Positions 25,806 through 36,579 are shown, counted from the first letter of the stretch. The stretch is 64,000 nucleotides of DNA from Waterburya agarophytonicola KI4 (GCF_020640915.1 NZ_JADWDC010000008.1:62001-126000), one strand, 5' to 3'. Notes: generated by a model not told the origin, from the letters alone. Program-made: numbers and translations.

Positions 25806-27812
25806 ATGGCTTATTCTTCCTCTTCTAAAAAAACTCGGGCGATCGCTTTACGAAGCAACTTATCCCCCTTTGGCAACCAATTGGTGCAAAAAGGGTTTAT
25901 TGATGGCGATAAAATGCAAAAGGCTTTGGCAGAAAGCCGTAAATCTGGTCGCTCTTTGGTGGATATTTTGGAATCGACCACGGGCAAACAGTTACCGCCA
26001 GATTTAATACGTCAATATAAGAAACATCATTTATTTGAACTCAAAATTCTTTATGGGGTCGAATCTATAGATCCAGAAATCGAAACAGATAAGTTTGCTG
26101 ACAATCAAATGGAGGAATTGATTAATTCTTTAATTCCTCTTGATATCTGTCGTCGTTATCGACTAATTCCCCTACATAAAGAAGAGGGAGAAAACCCAGC
26201 TTTGTTGGTGGCGATGGTAGATCCCGAAAACCTCGAAGCCCAAGACGATCTCAATCGTATTTTAAGACCCAAGGGAATTAAACTCAAACGACAGGTAATT
26301 ACTCAAGAAGATTATCAACAACTAATCGATGGATTTTTAGACGAGCAAGTTAAAAAAGAAACAGCTAAAAAACAAGAAGTTAATGTAGATGTTTCTTTAG
26401 ATTTAGATAGTTTTGATTTTAATTTAGAAGAAACAGATGAGGAGGTTGCTGACGATCTTGGTGCTGCTAATGAAGCTCAAGCAGCACCGATAATCACTTT
26501 GGTCAACAAAATTTTGGCGAAGGCATTACAAGATGGCGTGTCTGATATTCATGTCGAACCTCAAGAAGAAGGATTAAAAATTCGCTACCGCAAAGACGGC
26601 GTTTTGATGCAGCCCTTCGATCAAATGCCCAAGAAGATTATTCCTGCGGTAATAGCTCGTTTTAAAATCATGGCTGAATTAGACATCGCCGAAAAACGCT
26701 TGCCCCAAGATGGTAAGATTCGTCGGATGTTCCAGGGTAGAAAAGTTGATTTTCGGGTTAATACTTTACCCAGTCGCTACGGAGAAAAGGTTGTACTGCG
26801 AATTTTGGATAACTCGGCTACTCAGTTAGGTCTAGATAAACTGATTTCCCATCCTGAGACTTTAGAAATCGTTAGGGATATGGCAAAACGTCCCTTTGGC
26901 TTGATCTTAGTCACAGGTCCTACTGGTTCGGGAAAATCCACTAGTCTTTATTCAGTACTAGCAGAAAGAAACAGTCCCGATATTAATATTAGTACCGCAG
27001 AAGACCCTATCGAATATTCTTTGGATGGAATTACCCAAGTACAGGTAATTCGTGAAAAAGGAATGAACTTCGCCTCTATTCTACGGGCCTTTCTCAGACA
27101 AGATCCCGATGTGATTCTAGTAGGTGAGACTAGAGACTCGGAAACTGCTAAAACTGCGATTGAGGCTGCATTAACTGGTCACTTGGTATTAACTACCTTG
27201 CACACAAATGATGCTGCTGGGGCGATCGCTCGTTTGGATGAGATGGGGGTAGAACCCTTTATGATTTCTGGTGCTTTGGTGGGGGTGTTGGCTCAAAGGT
27301 TAATGCGTCGGGTATGTAGTGAATGTCGTATTGCTTATAATCCTACCCACGCGGAACTATCTCGATTTGGTTTATCTGCTAATGCCGAAGAAGAAGTTAC
27401 TTTCTACAAATCTAATACTTTAAACGTTGAAGAAATTGCCCAAGCAAAAGCTAGTAATAGTCTTTGTCGTAAATGTGGTGGAGTGGGCTATAAAGGGCGG
27501 GTTGGTGTCTATGAAGTAATGCGCAACTCAGAAAAGCTACAATCTTTGGTCAATGAGGGTGCAAATACTGATCGCATTAAAGAAACTGCTGTAGAAGAAG
27601 GAATGATTACTATCCTGGCATATAGCTTAAACCTCGTAAAAGAAGGACATACCACCTTAGAAGAAGTCGAACGAGTAACCTTCACCGACTCTGGCTTAGA
27701 AGCAGAATTAAAAGCCAAACGTAAAAGTGGTTTGACTTGTAAGACTTGTAGTGCAGAATTACAACCCGAATGGTTGGATTGTCCTTACTGTATGACTCCC
27801 CGTTTTAGTTAG
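25806..27812 (+). CDS. pilB: Type IV pilus extension ATPase PilB
   Basis: A 668-residue GspE/PilB-family ATPase that powers pilin polymerisation. N-terminal MshEN-type region (about 20-190, with PLDICRRYRLIPLHKE), an acidic linker rich in D/E (about 195-230), then the motor domain with Walker A GPTGSGKS (371-378), Asp box, Walker B (DPDVILVGETRD) and His box (LTTLHTNDAAGA). A tetracysteine zinc site follows (CSEC ... CRKC). A second zinc-ribbon-like tail, CKTCSAELQPEWLDCPYC, closes the protein. First of pilB-pilT-pilC; pilT starts 37 bp downstream. In cyanobacteria this locus drives twitching motility and natural competence. Confidence 0.95.
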   Translation: MAYSSSSKKTRAIALRSNLSPFGNQLVQKGFIDGDKMQKALAESRKSGRSLVDILESTTGKQLPPDLIRQYKKHHLFELKILYGVESIDPEIETDKFADNQMEELINSLIPLDICRRYRLIPLHKEEGENPALLVAMVDPENLEAQDDLNRILRPKGIKLKRQVITQEDYQQLIDGFLDEQVKKETAKKQEVNVDVSLDLDSFDFNLEETDEEVADDLGAANEAQAAPIITLVNKILAKALQDGVSDIHVEPQEEGLKIRYRKDGVLMQPFDQMPKKIIPAVIARFKIMAELDIAEKRLPQDGKIRRMFQGRKVDFRVNTLPSRYGEKVVLRILDNSATQLGLDKLISHPETLEIVRDMAKRPFGLILVTGPTGSGKSTSLYSVLAERNSPDINISTAEDPIEYSLDGITQVQVIREKGMNFASILRAFLRQDPDVILVGETRDSETAKTAIEAALTGHLVLTTLHTNDAAGAIARLDEMGVEPFMISGALVGVLAQRLMRRVCSECRIAYNPTHAELSRFGLSANAEEEVTFYKSNTLNVEEIAQAKASNSLCRKCGGVGYKGRVGVYEVMRNSEKLQSLVNEGANTDRIKETAVEEGMITILAYSLNLVKEGHTTLEEVERVTFTDSGLEAELKAKRKSGLTCKTCSAELQPEWLDCPYCMTPRFS

Positions 27813-27849
27813 AAAAATAATATTAAAAAAGTTTTAAGAGGACAGAATT

Positions 27850-28959
27850 ATGGATTTAATGATCGAAGATTTGATGGAACAGTTGGTCGAAATGGGTGGC
27901 TCGGATATGCACGTCCAAGCTAGCGCGCCCGTGTATTTTCGCATCAGCGGTAAATTGACTCCTATTGGCGAAGAACTAACTCCCCAAGAGTGCCAAAGAT
28001 TAATTTTTAGCATGCTTAACAACACCCAAAGAAAGGAACTAGAGCAACATTGGGAATTAGACTGTGCTTATGGAGTCAAAGGTTTAGCTCGCTTCAGAGT
28101 CAATGTTTATAAAGAACGGGGTTGTTATGCTGCTTGTTTGCGGGCATTGTCTTCTAAAATTCCTAACTTCGATCAGTTAGGTTTGCCTGAAGTTGTCAGA
28201 AGAATTACAGAAAGACCAAGAGGTTTGGTTTTGGTAACAGGACCTACAGGTTCTGGTAAAACCACTACTCTGGCTGCAATGCTGGATTTAATTAATCGTA
28301 CTAGAGGAGAGCATATCCTCACCGTAGAAGATCCAATTGAATATGTTTTTGACAATATTAAAAGTCTCTTTCATCAACGACAAAAAGGAGAAGATACGAA
28401 AAGTTTTTCTAATGCTCTTAAAGCTGCTTTACGGGAAGATCCAGACATCATTCTCGTAGGAGAGATGCGGGATTTGGAAACCATTGGTCTGGCTATATCC
28501 GCAGCAGAAACAGGTCACTTAGTCTTTGGTACGTTGCACACAAACTCCGCTTCGGGAACAGTAGATAGAATAATTGATGTTTTCCCCGCAGGTCAACAGG
28601 CACAAATTAGGGCGATGTTATCTAACTCTCTAATTGCTGTCTTTAGCCAAACCCTCGCCAAAAAGAAAAATCCCAAACCAGGAGAATTCGGACGAATTAT
28701 GGCACAGGAAATTATGATTGTTACTCCTGCGATCGCTAACTTGATTCGAGAAGGGAAAGCAGCACAAATGTATTCAGCTATCCAAACAGGGGCAAAAATG
28801 GATATGCAGACTATGGAACAAGCTTTAGCCGACATGGTTAAAAAGGGCATTATCAGTATGGAAGAAGGAATTGGCAAAAGTTCTCGACCTGACGAACTAC
28901 AACGCCTTGCTGGTGCAGCAGGGGGGATGGGTATGGCTAAAAATGCCAAAGGTCGTTAA
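27850..28959 (+). CDS. pilT: Type IV pilus retraction ATPase PilT
   Basis: A 369-residue hexameric ATPase that depolymerises the pilus. N-terminal PAS-like domain (VEMGGSDMHVQASAPVYFRI), RecA-like core with Walker A GPTGSGKT (131-138), Walker B region DPDIILVGEMRDLETI and His box GTLHTNSASGT. The usual AIRNLIRE-like helix appears as AIANLIREGK, important for retraction. It follows pilB by 37 bp with an AAGAGGA ribosome site (27836-27842) and precedes pilC by 55 bp. PilB and PilT in one operon is typical of cyanobacteria. Confidence 0.95.
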   Translation: MDLMIEDLMEQLVEMGGSDMHVQASAPVYFRISGKLTPIGEELTPQECQRLIFSMLNNTQRKELEQHWELDCAYGVKGLARFRVNVYKERGCYAACLRALSSKIPNFDQLGLPEVVRRITERPRGLVLVTGPTGSGKTTTLAAMLDLINRTRGEHILTVEDPIEYVFDNIKSLFHQRQKGEDTKSFSNALKAALREDPDIILVGEMRDLETIGLAISAAETGHLVFGTLHTNSASGTVDRIIDVFPAGQQAQIRAMLSNSLIAVFSQTLAKKKNPKPGEFGRIMAQEIMIVTPAIANLIREGKAAQMYSAIQTGAKMDMQTMEQALADMVKKGIISMEEGIGKSSRPDELQRLAGAAGGMGMAKNAKGR

Positions 28960-29014
28960 CTAGTCAATATTCATTCAACTATTTGTCGATCGCAACTTAA
29001 TTAGTGGTTTATTT

Positions 29015-30229
29015 ATGTCTATATTTGTAGCAAAAGTAAAAGATCATTCAGGTAAAGTTTTTAAAGAGAAAATCGAAGCAGCTTCAGCAGAACAAGCTCG
29101 TCTCGTACTAAAAAATCGTTACGTAGCTGTGGGTAAAATCGATAAATCTGGTTTTGAAATCGATCTTTCAGCCTTAGAATTAGCCTTAGCTAAAGTAACA
29201 GTCAAAGATAAAGCAGTTTTCTCTCGTCAGTTTTCGGTAATGGTCAATGCGGGGGTGGCTATTATCCGTGCTTTAGGGATTTTGGCAGACCAAGCTCCCA
29301 ATGCTAAATTAAAAAGGGCTCTTTTAGCTATTAGTGCCGAGGTACAACAGGGTACGAGTCTATCTGACGCGATGAGTAAACATCCTGAATGTTTCAACGA
29401 TCTATATGTCTACATGGTTGAAGCTGGAGAGGCTGGGGGGGTTCTAGATGAAGTATTGATGCGTCTTTCGACACTGTTAGAAGACATGGCAGCATTACAA
29501 AATGAAATCAAGTCTGCAATGGCTTATCCTGTCACAGTAGGGATTTTCGCCTTACTGGCTTTTTTGGGAATGACTATTTTTTTGATTCCAGTATTTGGTG
29601 GGATTTTTGAATCTTTAGGTGCAGAATTACCCCTGCTGACGAGAACAATGTTAACTATTAGTGATATTCTTCGCAGTTGGAAAGTTTTAATCCCAATTGT
29701 CGGGTTTACCGTAATCAGCTTCTTACTCCGTACTTACTATAAAACCCCCTGGGGTCGCTTGCAAATTGATGGCTTTATGTTGAAAATGCCTTTATTTGGT
29801 GACTTGAATGAAAAGATTGCTGTAGCTCGTTTTTGTCGGGTATTTGGTACTCTCACCCGTTCTGGGGTTCCTGTATTGCAGTGTTTTGATATTGTGTGTA
29901 ATACCATTGGCAACCAAGTAATTGTTAATGCTGTAATGAATGCCAAAGCAGATATTCAACAAGGAGGAATGATTTCCCTGGCAATTCAGAAAGAAAATGT
30001 GTTTCCTCCCCTAGCAATTCAAATGATTAGTATTGGTGAAGAAACTGGAGAATTAGACGGCATGATGGAAAAAGTTGCCGATTTCTATGAAGATGAGGTG
30101 CAACAAGCTGTTAAAGCTCTGACTAGTATGCTAGAGCCGATTATGATGGTGGGTATTGCGTTTATGGTAGGTACAATTCTACTTTCGATGTATTTGCCTA
30201 TGTTCTCGATCTTCGATCAATTAGCCTAA
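29015..30229 (+). CDS. pilC: Type IV pilus inner-membrane platform protein PilC
   Basis: A 404-residue GspF/PilC platform protein: two repeated T2SF domains (about 70-190 and 270-395), each beginning with the FSRQFSVMVNAGVAI / FCRVFGTLTRSGVPV motif and followed by membrane helices (about 170-195, 218-236 and 370-395). It couples rotation of the PilB/PilT hexamers to insertion or removal of pilins. Final recognised pil gene of the operon; the next gene starts 17 bp downstream and may be co-transcribed. Confidence 0.95.
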   Translation: MSIFVAKVKDHSGKVFKEKIEAASAEQARLVLKNRYVAVGKIDKSGFEIDLSALELALAKVTVKDKAVFSRQFSVMVNAGVAIIRALGILADQAPNAKLKRALLAISAEVQQGTSLSDAMSKHPECFNDLYVYMVEAGEAGGVLDEVLMRLSTLLEDMAALQNEIKSAMAYPVTVGIFALLAFLGMTIFLIPVFGGIFESLGAELPLLTRTMLTISDILRSWKVLIPIVGFTVISFLLRTYYKTPWGRLQIDGFMLKMPLFGDLNEKIAVARFCRVFGTLTRSGVPVLQCFDIVCNTIGNQVIVNAVMNAKADIQQGGMISLAIQKENVFPPLAIQMISIGEETGELDGMMEKVADFYEDEVQQAVKALTSMLEPIMMVGIAFMVGTILLSMYLPMFSIFDQLA

Positions 30230-30246
30230 TTTCCAGGAGCGATCGC

Positions 30247-30819
30247 GTGTCTATCAAACAATCTGACTATGAATCCTCCCTAGCAGAATATAGTACTTCT
30301 AGGGGAGCGATCGCTTTATTAAAGCAATATCCTGCCTATCTTGAAGCTTTGCCTGATAGTGGAGATGTCGAACAAAGTTTAATTACTATTCCTCTTCCTG
30401 TAGTTCGTATTCGCCGCCCCGATCTGGACTCGAACAATCCTTTACAAACTAAAACCACCCGCATTGCTACTTCCTTACCTTGCGATCTGGGGATTTTGAT
30501 GTGCGATCCCGAATGGCAGGTTAAAATGGGTGTCGAAATTATTGTTTTTATCCATCGTCCTGAAGAAGACTTTTCTGATCTGATCAATCGCTGGCGTCAA
30601 ACTCAAGTTTATTTAGATCGAGATTATGAATGGTTAATGCCTCCCAAGCAGCAGCATATATTTAGCGAAGCAGCCGAGGAGATTAGCCCTTTGTTTGTAA
30701 TTTTTGCAGGGACGAGCGATCGTATTAAACAAGGTTTATCTGGGGCTGGTTTTCCTTTTGTCGTTCAAGCTCAATTTTCTTTACCAGAAACCGAAATAAA
30801 CGAGACAATCTTGGATTGA
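30247..30819 (+). CDS. Conserved cyanobacterial protein downstream of pilC
   Basis: A 190-residue soluble protein with no signal peptide or membrane segment and no motif I can name. The start is GTG at 30247, 17 bp after the pilC stop and inside a HIP1 site. The middle contains VVRIRRPDLDSNNPLQTKTT and a Pro/aromatic-rich LDRDYEWLMPPKQQH stretch. The tight spacing places it in the pilB-T-C transcript, so a pilus-related role is possible, but that is position only. It converges with the TPR gene with 22 bp between stops. Confidence 0.7.
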   Translation: MSIKQSDYESSLAEYSTSRGAIALLKQYPAYLEALPDSGDVEQSLITIPLPVVRIRRPDLDSNNPLQTKTTRIATSLPCDLGILMCDPEWQVKMGVEIIVFIHRPEEDFSDLINRWRQTQVYLDRDYEWLMPPKQQHIFSEAAEEISPLFVIFAGTSDRIKQGLSGAGFPFVVQAQFSLPETEINETILD

Positions 30820-30841
30820 TCAATTAATCTTTAAGTTTCGC

Positions 30842-31660
30842 TCATGTGAGATTCAAAAATTTTTCCAGGGCATCAACCATTTTAGGAGGCCAACGACGAA
30901 TATTGGCAATCCAATCTAAATCTTGATAGCGACTATCTAAGCCAACTGCTGCAACCCAATTGCTTTCCGCTTCTCCTTGTTGTCCTTCTACCCATAAAGC
31001 TGCTGCTAATGCTGCTCGCATGTCAGAATACATGGGATATTTACGCACCAAATTTCGCATATTGCGAATCGCCTCAGATAGATCGCCCATTTGATACATA
31101 ACTAGAGAAGCATTGCCTCTTGCCAAGGGAAAGGTAGGAGCAAGATCGGCAGCTTGCTGATAGTCTGTTAGAGCATCCTGCCAATTTTCTTGACCAGCTT
31201 TAGCGTTACCTCGGTTATTTAAAGCTACTGGATCTTGAGGTGTAATTTTTAAGACTCGATTGTAATCGGCGATCGCTTGATCCCACTGTTTTTTTCCTTC
31301 ATAAGCAATACCTCGATTAAGATAGGCATCGGGATATAAGGGAGCAATTTCAATCGAGCGATCAAAATCGGCGATCGCTTCGGTAAGTTTATATTGACCA
31401 ATGCGGACATTACCTCGATTACTCCAAACAGCAGGATTATCGGGGAATTTTTCAACTAACTCTGTCCAATAAATTTCCGCTATGGCAAAATTTCCTTTTT
31501 CAGCAGCACGAACAGCTTTTTTGGCGATTTTTTCCCCTTGAGCAATTTGTTGAGAACTTAGTTCGGTGACTTCAACTGGTGAAGCTTCAGTAAATTTAAC
31601 GCTACCAGGAAATATCCAACAAGAAAGGATTAAAAATAGACTTATTAACCACCGATTCAT
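30842..31660 (-). CDS. Secreted or lipoprotein-like TPR-repeat protein
   Basis: A 272-residue protein with an N-terminal signal sequence (residues 3-26, RWLISLFLILSCWIFPGS). The rest is five or so tetratricopeptide repeats: consecutive units contain NPAVWSNRGNVRIGQYKLTE, YPDAYLNRGIAYEGKKQWDQ and DPVALNNRGNAKAGQENWQD. TPR arrays bind partner proteins; the partner is unknown. The signal and the Cys15 in its core place it in the periplasm or thylakoid lumen, although no clean lipobox is seen. Short TPR proteins of this kind are frequent in cyanobacteria and several assist photosystem assembly, which is only a possibility here. Separated from dxr by 85 bp, same strand. Confidence 0.8.
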   Translation of the reverse strand: MNRWLISLFLILSCWIFPGSVKFTEASPVEVTELSSQQIAQGEKIAKKAVRAAEKGNFAIAEIYWTELVEKFPDNPAVWSNRGNVRIGQYKLTEAIADFDRSIEIAPLYPDAYLNRGIAYEGKKQWDQAIADYNRVLKITPQDPVALNNRGNAKAGQENWQDALTDYQQAADLAPTFPLARGNASLVMYQMGDLSEAIRNMRNLVRKYPMYSDMRAALAAALWVEGQQGEAESNWVAAVGLDSRYQDLDWIANIRRWPPKMVDALEKFLNLT

Positions 31661-31745
31661 ATACTTGAATTATTTTAGGACTTTATACCTAAGATATAGT
31701 AATTTTGGTTCAAAGATACGGACAAATATTCGATCGCTTTTAATT

Positions 31746-32909
31746 TTAATTTGCATCCGCATCAATAATGGCTTGTCTTGCCCAACTATCTGCGGCTAAA
31801 ATATCATCCAGGCTGGGATTGGTTTTGTTTTGACTCGAAAAGCGATCGCATACAGTTTCAATTAATCGAGGAATATCCAAAAAGCCAATTTTTTCAGCTA
31901 AAAATAATGCCACCGCTTGTTCGTTGGCTGCATTTAAAACTGCTGGCATCAATCCTCCTGCCCTTCCCGCAGCATAAGCTAGTTGCATACAGGGATATTT
32001 TTGATGGTCTGGCTCGCGAAAAGTTAAATCTCCTGCTTTGACTAGATCTAACTGTTCCCAATCAGTGTAGATCCTTTCTGGCCAAGATAAGGCATAAAGT
32101 AATGGTAAACGCATATCAGGCCAACCTAATTGTGCCAAGACAGATGTATCTTGTACCTCAATTAATGAATGAATAATACTTTGGGGATGAATCACAATCT
32201 CAATGCGATCGTAGTCTAGATCAAATAAATAATGAGCTTCGATTACCTCCAAACCTTTGTTCATTAAAGTAGCCGAATCAATAGTTATTTTTTGTCCCAT
32301 CGACCAATTAGGATGTTTGAGAGCATCTTTAACCGTCACCGAACCTAATTTTTCCACGGGCAAATCGCGAAACGAACCACCTGAAGCAGTCAGAATAATT
32401 TTTCTCAATCCTCCTGGGGGTAATCCTTGCAGACACTGAAAAATTGCCGAATGTTCGGAATCTGCGGGGAGTAGTTTAACCTGATGTTTTTTGACTAAGG
32501 GCAATACTACCGGTGCGCCAGCAATTAATGTTTCTTTATTGGCTAGGGCAATATCTTTTCCTGCTTCAATAGCTGCAATAGTAGGCAACAAGCCAGCACA
32601 ACCCACAATCCCCGTGACAACGCTTTCTGCATCGCCATAACGAGCTACTTCACAGATGCCTTCTTGTCCGATTAATATTTCGGGTGGATTGGGAATAGAA
32701 GCAATAGTATCTTTTAATTCAGCTAACTTTTTTTCATTGCCTAAGGCAACTATTTCGGGTTTAAAAGTACGTATTTGCTCTGCTAGCAAGTTTATATTAC
32801 TCCCTGCTGCCAACCCCACCACGCGAAATTTATCTGGATTATGAGTAACAATGTCGAGGGTTTGCGTGCCAATCGAACCAGTAGACCCCAAAATAGTAAT
32901 TGCTTTCAT
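31746..32909 (-). CDS. dxr: 1-deoxy-D-xylulose 5-phosphate reductoisomerase
   Basis: The 387-residue second enzyme of the MEP isoprenoid pathway, converting DXP to 2-C-methylerythritol 4-phosphate with NADPH and a divalent metal. NADPH-binding [14 protein letters not shown] (8-21), substrate loop SGGSFRD, the [19 protein letters not shown] signature and EVIEAHYLF with metal and flap residues are all present. Length is normal. It supplies precursors for carotenoids, the chlorophyll phytyl tail and quinones. It is preceded 98 bp upstream by ssb on the same strand. Confidence 0.96.
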   Translation of the reverse strand: MKAITILGSTGSIGTQTLDIVTHNPDKFRVVGLAAGSNINLLAEQIRTFKPEIVALGNEKKLAELKDTIASIPNPPEILIGQEGICEVARYGDAESVVTGIVGCAGLLPTIAAIEAGKDIALANKETLIAGAPVVLPLVKKHQVKLLPADSEHSAIFQCLQGLPPGGLRKIILTASGGSFRDLPVEKLGSVTVKDALKHPNWSMGQKITIDSATLMNKGLEVIEAHYLFDLDYDRIEIVIHPQSIIHSLIEVQDTSVLAQLGWPDMRLPLLYALSWPERIYTDWEQLDLVKAGDLTFREPDHQKYPCMQLAYAAGRAGGLMPAVLNAANEQAVALFLAEKIGFLDIPRLIETVCDRFSSQNKTNPSLDDILAADSWARQAIIDADAN

Positions 32910-33007
32910 GATGTTTTTAATATAGCGATCGATGTCCGATCTAACTATATGTTCTCAGGTGGGGTCTAGTTAAGGTTTTTTTGTTTTGAGATTTTCCTGT
33001 AAAGTTT

Positions 33008-33511
33008 TTAAAAAGGAATTTGATCCCAATCTTCGTTATTGTCGCTTGCTGGTGCAGTTGGTTCGGGAGTGGTGGTAGTAGTGTTGGCAGAAACAGGCGC
33101 GGCTTGTGCTTGATAAGTTGAAGCAAAGTCTACCACATTAGAAGAAGGTTCACTAGGTGCTCGATAGGTTTGATTATTAGTCACAGAAGCTGAATTATTG
33201 TGATTATCGGAGCTATCCATAGGATAAATACGAGAAGCAACCAATTTTGCCCGCTTTTCCTTATAACCTTCGGGCATTTCAAACAAATTCATTGATAACC
33301 GCCCTTCAATAATTACTCGATCGCCAACGTGGTAAGAATTTTTCATGTCCTCTGCCAAATTACCCCATCCTTCTACTTGCACTTTTCCTGGGTCTTCTCC
33401 TTCTCTACCAGAAGGAAATTCAACCATCATCGAAGAAACACTAGTATTATCTTGAGTAGAACGTAATTCAGGATTGCTGATGACCTGTGCCATCAAAATA
33501 CAGCTATTCAT
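33008..33511 (-). CDS. ssb: Single-stranded DNA-binding protein SSB
   Basis: A 167-residue SSB: OB-fold in residues 1-105 (start MNSCILMAQVISNPELRSTQ, with VEGWGNLAEDMKN and VIIEGRLSMN), a flexible Asn/Thr/Pro/Ala-rich linker, and an acidic tip ending DWDQIPF, the family's partner-docking peptide. It coats single-stranded DNA in replication and repair. Cyanobacteria have two SSB types; the GDRVIIEGRLSMN layout fits the longer one. It stands between dxr and the guanylyltransferase gene, all on the minus strand with gaps of about 100 bp. Confidence 0.92.
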   Translation of the reverse strand: MNSCILMAQVISNPELRSTQDNTSVSSMMVEFPSGREGEDPGKVQVEGWGNLAEDMKNSYHVGDRVIIEGRLSMNLFEMPEGYKEKRAKLVASRIYPMDSSDNHNNSASVTNNQTYRAPSEPSSNVVDFASTYQAQAAPVSANTTTTTPEPTAPASDNNEDWDQIPF

Positions 33512-33626
33512 GGGTTTACTACTCCTTATAGATCTGAACTGTTAAAAACTTATTGAACAATTGTACTATTCATTATAGAGAGTTTTGTTCTCTGTAATTT
33601 TAAAGCTATCTTAAGCTGGCGGTCGC

Positions 33627-36143
33627 TTAATTCTGCTCGCGATCGATAAAATTTTGGACTCGCTGACGATATTGGGCAAGCTGCTCCTCAACCCAATGGC
33701 GATCGCCACTGTTGGCGTAAATATGTACCAAAGGTTCTCCTGCATCGGGCAAGATCAAAATCCAATTGTCATTTTGCGGATTAATAATTTTAACCCCGTC
33801 AATTAGCTCCAAATTCTCTGTGGGATGAGTTTCCACCAAATGACGCATCAAAGAGCCTTTTACTTTCCAGGGACAGCGTATAGAACAAAATTTATGACAG
33901 ACATGAGGCAGATCGTTGCGAATATCAGCCAGAGATCGCTCTTGGATAGTTAACATTTCGATCAACTTGGCGATGCTAAACATGGCATCAAAACCAGGAT
34001 GGAGATGGGGGAAGATAAATCCCATGTCGCTGTTGCCCCCCAACACTACATTAAGATTGTCTTGAGAAGTTTCCATCAATGCCGTGGGGTTTACTTTGGT
34101 ACGAATCACATTGCCATCATGACGGCGAGCTATTTCTTCCACCGCACTAGAAGCATTCACTGGTACGACTACTGTACTGCGAGGATTGGCGGTAAAAATA
34201 GTATTGACCATCAAAGCAGTTAAAGCCTCTCCGCGAATCGGTAAACCAGCTTCATCGACTAAGATAAACTGCTCTCCATTGGCTGAAACCTGGACGCCAA
34301 AATTGGCTTGCAACGCTTCTACCACATGACCTAATTGATCTAGTAGCATTTCCTTTTCTGCGGCAGAAATAGCGGTTTCTCTCAGACTGGCATTTAACAC
34401 CACTGCGTCACAGCCAAATTTAGCCAAAAGCTGAGGCAAAATCGCTCCCGATACTCCATATACATAATCAATAACAATTTTGGAGGAACTATTACGTACT
34501 GCTGCAATATTGAGATATTTTTCAAAAGTACGGCTATAAATTTCCATAATCCCGCTGGGATAACTAACCGTGCCAATTTCTTGAATAGCAACTCGACGCA
34601 AATCTTCTTTAAAATAAGCTCCTTCAATTTTCTTTTCTTTAGACTTGGAAATACTAATTCCTTGGCGATCAAAAAACTCAATTAATAGATAATCGGGTCG
34701 GTTGGGTTCTAAACGTATATGAATTCCCCCAGATACATCAATGGAATTATTCATCATAGTTCGAGCAATAGGAATAGCTGTAGCCTCTAAATTCTGGACA
34801 TTTACTCCTGCTGACATAAGACCTGCAATCATTGCTCTGCCAATCATCCGCGAAACACTGCGCTGATCGCGAGATACTAATACAGTCGAACCAAGTTTTA
34901 AAGTCGAACCATAAGATGCACCCAACTTAACTACGAATTCAGGAGTAAGATCGATGTTGGCTAATCCCGAAACTCCCCTCTGCCCAAAAAGATTGCGTTG
35001 AGCCGTATTGCCCCAAATCAAGTTGATATTAAGAATTGCTCCAGATTCAATTCTTTTACTCGGCCATACTCTAACTCCAGGGGCAATTTGGGCTTCTTCT
35101 CCCACAATAGATAAAGCTCCTACTACCGAACCTTCTAAAGCTTGCGATCGCCGATCCATTCTCGTGCCACGAGAGATCGTACAAGCCCGTAAATGAGCCT
35201 CATCCCCCACTGTTGCACCATTCCAGATAATTGGTCGTTTCAGGTCGGCATCGGCTCCGATAGTGACGTTATCGCCAATTACAGTCCCTGCTTCGATGCG
35301 TACTCTTGCCCCAATACGACAGTTGTCGCCAATTAGAACTGGTGCTTCAATTGAAACGCTAGGGTCGATATAGGTATTGTTCCCAATCCAAATTCCTGCG
35401 GAACGTTCTTCATAAGAAAAATCTAGTTTGACTTTTTTATCTAACCCATCATATTGTGCCTCGCGATAGGCTTCTAGATGACCGACATCACACCAATAAC
35501 CTTCCGCAATGTAACCATACATGGGTTCGCCCTTTTCTAAGAGAAGAGGAAATAAATCCTTAGAAAAATCTGACTCTTGATTTTCTGGTAAATATTTTAA
35601 GACTTCTGGTTCGAGAATATATGTTCCAGTGTTGACTGTGTCGGAGAATATTTCGCTGAGGGAAGGTTTTTCTAAAAAACGTTTGATTCGACCATCTTCA
35701 TCGGCAATCACTACGCCAAACTCTACAGGATTAGGCACCCGAGTCAAAATAAGGGTCGCTTTTGATTTTTTGGCTCGATGAAAAGCGATCGCTGCTTGCA
35801 GATCGAAATCGGTAATTGCATCCCCGCTAATGGTGATAAAAGTTTCATCCAACCACTGTTGAATATTTTTGACACAGCCAGCAGTTCCTAAAGGTTGTTC
35901 TTCTTCAACGGCATAGGTCATTTGCACCCCAAAATCACTACCATCTTGAAAGTAATCTCGCATGACATCTGGGAGATAATAAAGAGTGGCAATAACTTCG
36001 GTAATATTATTACGCTTCAATAAATTAATTATATGTTCGGCTATGGGACGATTCAGCACTGGAACCATCGGTTTGGGAAGATCGCAGGTTAAAGGACGCA
36101 ATCTTGTCCCCGAACCACCTGCCATTAGTACAGCTCGCATCAT
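33627..36143 (-). CDS. Mannose-1-phosphate guanylyltransferase with inactive-looking phosphomannomutase domain
   Basis: An 838-residue three-part protein. Residues 1-235 are a nucleotidyltransferase ([16 protein letters not shown], then [11 protein letters not shown]); about 250-370 is a left-handed beta-helix of hexapeptide repeats ([20 protein letters not shown]); about 375-838 has the fold order of a phosphohexomutase. In that last part the catalytic signatures are lost: instead of TASHNP there is IHIRLEPNR (about 472-480), instead of DGDxDR there is SANGEQ (about 618), instead of GEESGH there is GGNSDMGF (about 700), and instead of RPSGTEP there is LPDAGEP (about 800). So it likely makes GDP-mannose from mannose-1-phosphate, with the mutase part structural or regulatory. 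Supplies polysaccharide synthesis. Full-length relatives are common in cyanobacteria. Confidence 0.85.
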   Translation of the reverse strand: MMRAVLMAGGSGTRLRPLTCDLPKPMVPVLNRPIAEHIINLLKRNNITEVIATLYYLPDVMRDYFQDGSDFGVQMTYAVEEEQPLGTAGCVKNIQQWLDETFITISGDAITDFDLQAAIAFHRAKKSKATLILTRVPNPVEFGVVIADEDGRIKRFLEKPSLSEIFSDTVNTGTYILEPEVLKYLPENQESDFSKDLFPLLLEKGEPMYGYIAEGYWCDVGHLEAYREAQYDGLDKKVKLDFSYEERSAGIWIGNNTYIDPSVSIEAPVLIGDNCRIGARVRIEAGTVIGDNVTIGADADLKRPIIWNGATVGDEAHLRACTISRGTRMDRRSQALEGSVVGALSIVGEEAQIAPGVRVWPSKRIESGAILNINLIWGNTAQRNLFGQRGVSGLANIDLTPEFVVKLGASYGSTLKLGSTVLVSRDQRSVSRMIGRAMIAGLMSAGVNVQNLEATAIPIARTMMNNSIDVSGGIHIRLEPNRPDYLLIEFFDRQGISISKSKEKKIEGAYFKEDLRRVAIQEIGTVSYPSGIMEIYSRTFEKYLNIAAVRNSSSKIVIDYVYGVSGAILPQLLAKFGCDAVVLNASLRETAISAAEKEMLLDQLGHVVEALQANFGVQVSANGEQFILVDEAGLPIRGEALTALMVNTIFTANPRSTVVVPVNASSAVEEIARRHDGNVIRTKVNPTALMETSQDNLNVVLGGNSDMGFIFPHLHPGFDAMFSIAKLIEMLTIQERSLADIRNDLPHVCHKFCSIRCPWKVKGSLMRHLVETHPTENLELIDGVKIINPQNDNWILILPDAGEPLVHIYANSGDRHWVEEQLAQYRQRVQNFIDREQN

Positions 36144-36373
36144 AACCTCCTTAATTATCGGTTAATATTGTTTTTTGAATGTTTTCTTGTCTTGATAACT
36201 ATTTGATTAATGACACAACGTAACAAATTATTCTTTGTGCGTGGATTTATTGAGTATTGTAGAACAGTGAAGATTGTCTGGCTTGATTATTAAAATTAAA
36301 AGAAAGAAAATTTGTCAATTGTTAAAATATAATCATTGTCGATTTTTTATTGGAAACTTGTAACTTAATTCCT

Positions 36374-36568
36374 ATGTCATACTTAATCGGTTGGATTTTG
36401 TTTGCGGTTTATGTTGGTGGAATTTGGAAATTTTTATCTGGTTATCGCCGTACTAATTTTAATTCTGGTTTGCCAGGGCGTATTACTCTAGCTTTATTGT
36501 GGCCAGTACTTTTGGTTTCTAATAAATCTTATCGTCGCAACTTCCAAAAAGCTTTGAAAGGAAGATGA
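36374..36568 (+). CDS. Small membrane protein
   Basis: A 64-residue protein starting MSYLIGWILFAVYVGGIWKF. It has one hydrophobic segment at the N-terminus, a basic loop (SGYRRT), a second hydrophobic stretch (ITLALLWPVLLV) and a strongly basic tail (KSYRRNFQKALKGR). An in-frame TTG at 36350 would add eight residues (ETCNLIP) unlike a membrane-protein start, so the ATG is preferred. Short proteins of this pattern are conserved in cyanobacteria; function unknown. It precedes cobK by 11 bp on the same strand, so the two are likely transcribed together. Confidence 0.65.
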   Translation: MSYLIGWILFAVYVGGIWKFLSGYRRTNFNSGLPGRITLALLWPVLLVSNKSYRRNFQKALKGR

Positions 36569-36579
36569 ATAATTGTTGA

